Assembly: GCA_001600495.1 (NCBI GenBank)
Contig: BCKE01000067.1
Location: 76,167 to 140,166, forward strand
Source of the DNA: Pilasporangium apinafurcum
Taxonomy: Eukaryota; Oomycota; Peronosporomycetes; Pythiales; Pythiaceae
Direction: 5' to 3'
DNA: 64,000 nt
In this document: piece by piece, positions 63,691 to 64,000 of the stretch
Layout: each line of letters opens with the position of its first letter
Position numbering within the stretch: the stretch's first letter is position 1
Program-made: the position numbers and the translations under genes
Notes under the pieces: model-generated
What the model saw: only the letters and a program-made list of their open reading frames with translations
What the model was told of the DNA's origin: nothing
Databases searched by the model: none

Positions 63691-64000
63691 ATTGAAAGTG
63701 TATACGAGGCGTTTGTCATGGCAACTTTGATGCGGTAACGATGCATCTACGCAGTCTATTCATCACTGCAAGTATAGAACACGTGAGCTGTTATATTTCC
63801 AGACTACAAGATCGGGCACATGGCCGCAGATGCTGATGTAAGAATAGCAAGCTAAAATCATCAAGCAACTGAGTCTATTTTGTTGTGTATCTTATCCTTT
63901 TCTGCGCTCGGAAAACAAAGATCAGGCAAAAATAGCGTTTGCATTCATAGAATCGATCCATATTTGATGGCGAAACAGTACACGAAAACTAAAAAACATT

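Noticed and set aside
1-64000. CRISPR arrays, rRNA genes, retroelements or virus-derived blocks
   Set aside because: No regularly spaced repeats, no rRNA signature words and no reverse transcriptase, integrase or capsid motifs were seen in reading the window.

Overview
The window looks like oomycete nuclear DNA, most likely an Albugo-like (white blister) genome. Genes are compact with short GT-AG introns (about 70-130 nt), there are stramenopile-type families (FYVE-GAF proteins, SHAQKYQ-type Myb, ACL5-type aminopropyltransferase, Tudor arrays, Fanzor), and one gene family carries promoters matching the oomycete initiator TCATTYYNCAWTTT. No prokaryotic, organellar or viral block was recognised. 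The species is an inference. Exon structures were worked out by eye from reading frames, splice signals and family conservation.

Layout. 1-6148: a Tudor-array protein running off the left edge, an EF-hand-like protein and a four-exon endonuclease/exonuclease/phosphatase (EEP) enzyme, all on the minus strand. 6149-9740: sparse, with the last two exons of an unrecognised minus-strand gene at 6774-7132. 9741-16322: a small Cys/His-motif protein and a 1569-residue kinase combining three PH domains, a zinc ribbon, an Arb2-like domain and an AGC kinase. 16689-26045: a secreted beta-helix protein, a secreted Cu-only SOD-like protein with a hexahistidine tail, a DUF2804 protein, ARPC4 of the Arp2/3 complex, and a cytochrome b5 protein ending in a CaaX box. 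26554-34978: a pogo-like terminal-repeat remnant, a FYVE-GAF gene with a decayed tandem copy, a WW/B-box protein sharing a short divergent promoter with HPF1, an ACL5-like thermospermine/spermine synthase and mitochondrial EF-Ts.

35290-44994 is an accessory cluster: six intact copies and one decayed copy of a small MGSYLS protein with a predicted N-myristoylation site, a hydrophobic Gly/Ala-rich middle and a nearly invariant C-terminal domain. Three copies are identical even at silent sites, and two of these form a 662-bp inverted repeat.

45493-49446, directly next to the cluster, is a decayed composite DNA transposon. Matching 21-bp terminal inverted repeats (19/21) enclose an IS630/Tc1-mariner transposase remnant and a Fanzor (eukaryotic TnpB relative) remnant, both on the minus strand.

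49500-64000 returns to ordinary genes with decayed patches: a Myb factor, a secreted GPI-anchor-type Cys-rich protein, an FKBP-TPR tail-anchored isomerase, a dynamin with a Tudor-like insert, and a 1210-residue two-TM protein. The last 2 kb holds only relics.
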